This document shows positions 5,224-5,401 of a stretch of 5,401 nt of DNA, in pieces. Below the pieces are notes generated by a model. It was not told where the DNA came from. It searched no databases and was given only the letters and a program-made list of their open reading frames with translations. The position numbers were made by a program, and so were the translations under genes. This stretch comes from Bauldia sp. Lineage in GTDB: Bacteria; Pseudomonadota; Alphaproteobacteria; Rhizobiales; Kaistiaceae. The number at the start of each line of letters is the position of its first letter. Positions within the stretch are counted from its first letter, which is position 1. The stretch lies in the NCBI GenBank assembly GCA_020442095.1, contig JAGRKY010000649.1, positions 1 through 5,401 on the forward strand. The letters run 5' to 3'.

Positions 5224-5401
5224 GTGAAATTCACGCGGCTTAAGGTTCTCGGCTTCAAGTCCTTCGTCGAGCCGGTCGACCTGTTGATCGAGCCCGGCCT
5301 GACCGGGGTCGTCGGCCCGAATGGTTGCGGCAAGTCGAACCTGGTCGAGGCGCTTCGCTGGGTGATGGGCGAGGCGTCCTACAAGAACATGCGCGCGTCC
5401 G
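5224..5401 (+). CDS. smc: Chromosome segregation protein SMC, N-terminal fragment (3' end outside window)
   Basis: Only the first 59 codons are present. They are unmistakable for [21 protein letters not shown] (first residue read as Met) is the conserved opening of the ATPase head, followed by the Walker A motif GPNGCGKSN (31-39), [12 protein letters not shown] and YKNMRAS. SMC is the large coiled-coil ATPase that, with ScpA and ScpB, loops and compacts the chromosome and helps sister origins separate. The full protein would be expected at about 1,150 residues. The start is GTG with a GAGGGG ribosome-binding site. It follows dsbA by 74 nt with a terminator between. No promoter is visible between the terminator and the start codon. 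Confidence 0.97.
   Translation, partial: MKFTRLKVLGFKSFVEPVDLLIEPGLTGVVGPNGCGKSNLVEALRWVMGEASYKNMRAS

Overview
The window looks like a piece of an alphaproteobacterial core chromosome, most likely Hyphomicrobiales/Rhizobiales-like. The evidence is the high GC content, an F0 ATP synthase cluster with two different b-type subunits (AtpF' and AtpF) and no F1 genes attached, an a subunit carrying the His/Glu arrangement typical of mitochondria and alphaproteobacteria, and a DUF721(DciA)-DsbA-SMC block of the kind I recall from that order. I see no insertion sequence, tRNA, rRNA, CRISPR array, integrase or obvious horizontally acquired segment. Coding density is high, and the longest gap is the 233-nt divergent promoter region at 3620-3852.

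Layout from left to right. 1-287 (+) is the C-terminal part of a small integral membrane protein I cannot name firmly, followed by a strong GC-rich hairpin terminator. 384-1061 (+) is rnhB (RNase HII), complete with all catalytic motifs. It converges on the F0 operon, which runs on the minus strand from 3619 down to 1087 in the order atpI, atpB (a), atpE (c), atpF' (b'), atpF (b). Only 25 nt separate the two stop codons, and two tandem hairpins sit at this junction, mostly inside the 3' end of rnhB. A well-formed sigma-70-type promoter (TTGACA, 17-nt spacer, TATGGT) with an AT-rich upstream tract drives the atp operon.

On the other side of that region the plus strand carries a DUF721/DciA protein (3853 or 3868 to 4377), a periplasmic DsbA-family oxidoreductase (4484-5149), a hairpin terminator, and the first 59 codons of smc, which starts at GTG 5224 and leaves the window.

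How the genes work together. AtpB, AtpE, AtpF' and AtpF form the membrane proton channel, rotor and stator stalk of ATP synthase, with AtpI as an assembly or accessory factor. The F1 genes must lie elsewhere. The plus-strand block groups genome-maintenance genes (rnhB, dciA, smc) with a disulfide-forming enzyme. The genes are well-known families, and I found no undescribed protein system. The points most worth a second look are regulatory: the atpI leader (a U-tract right after the predicted start point, then G-rich repeats that can compete for one hairpin arm), the tandem hairpins between rnhB and atpF, the terminator almost touching the smc ribosome-binding site, and repeats upstream of dsbA.
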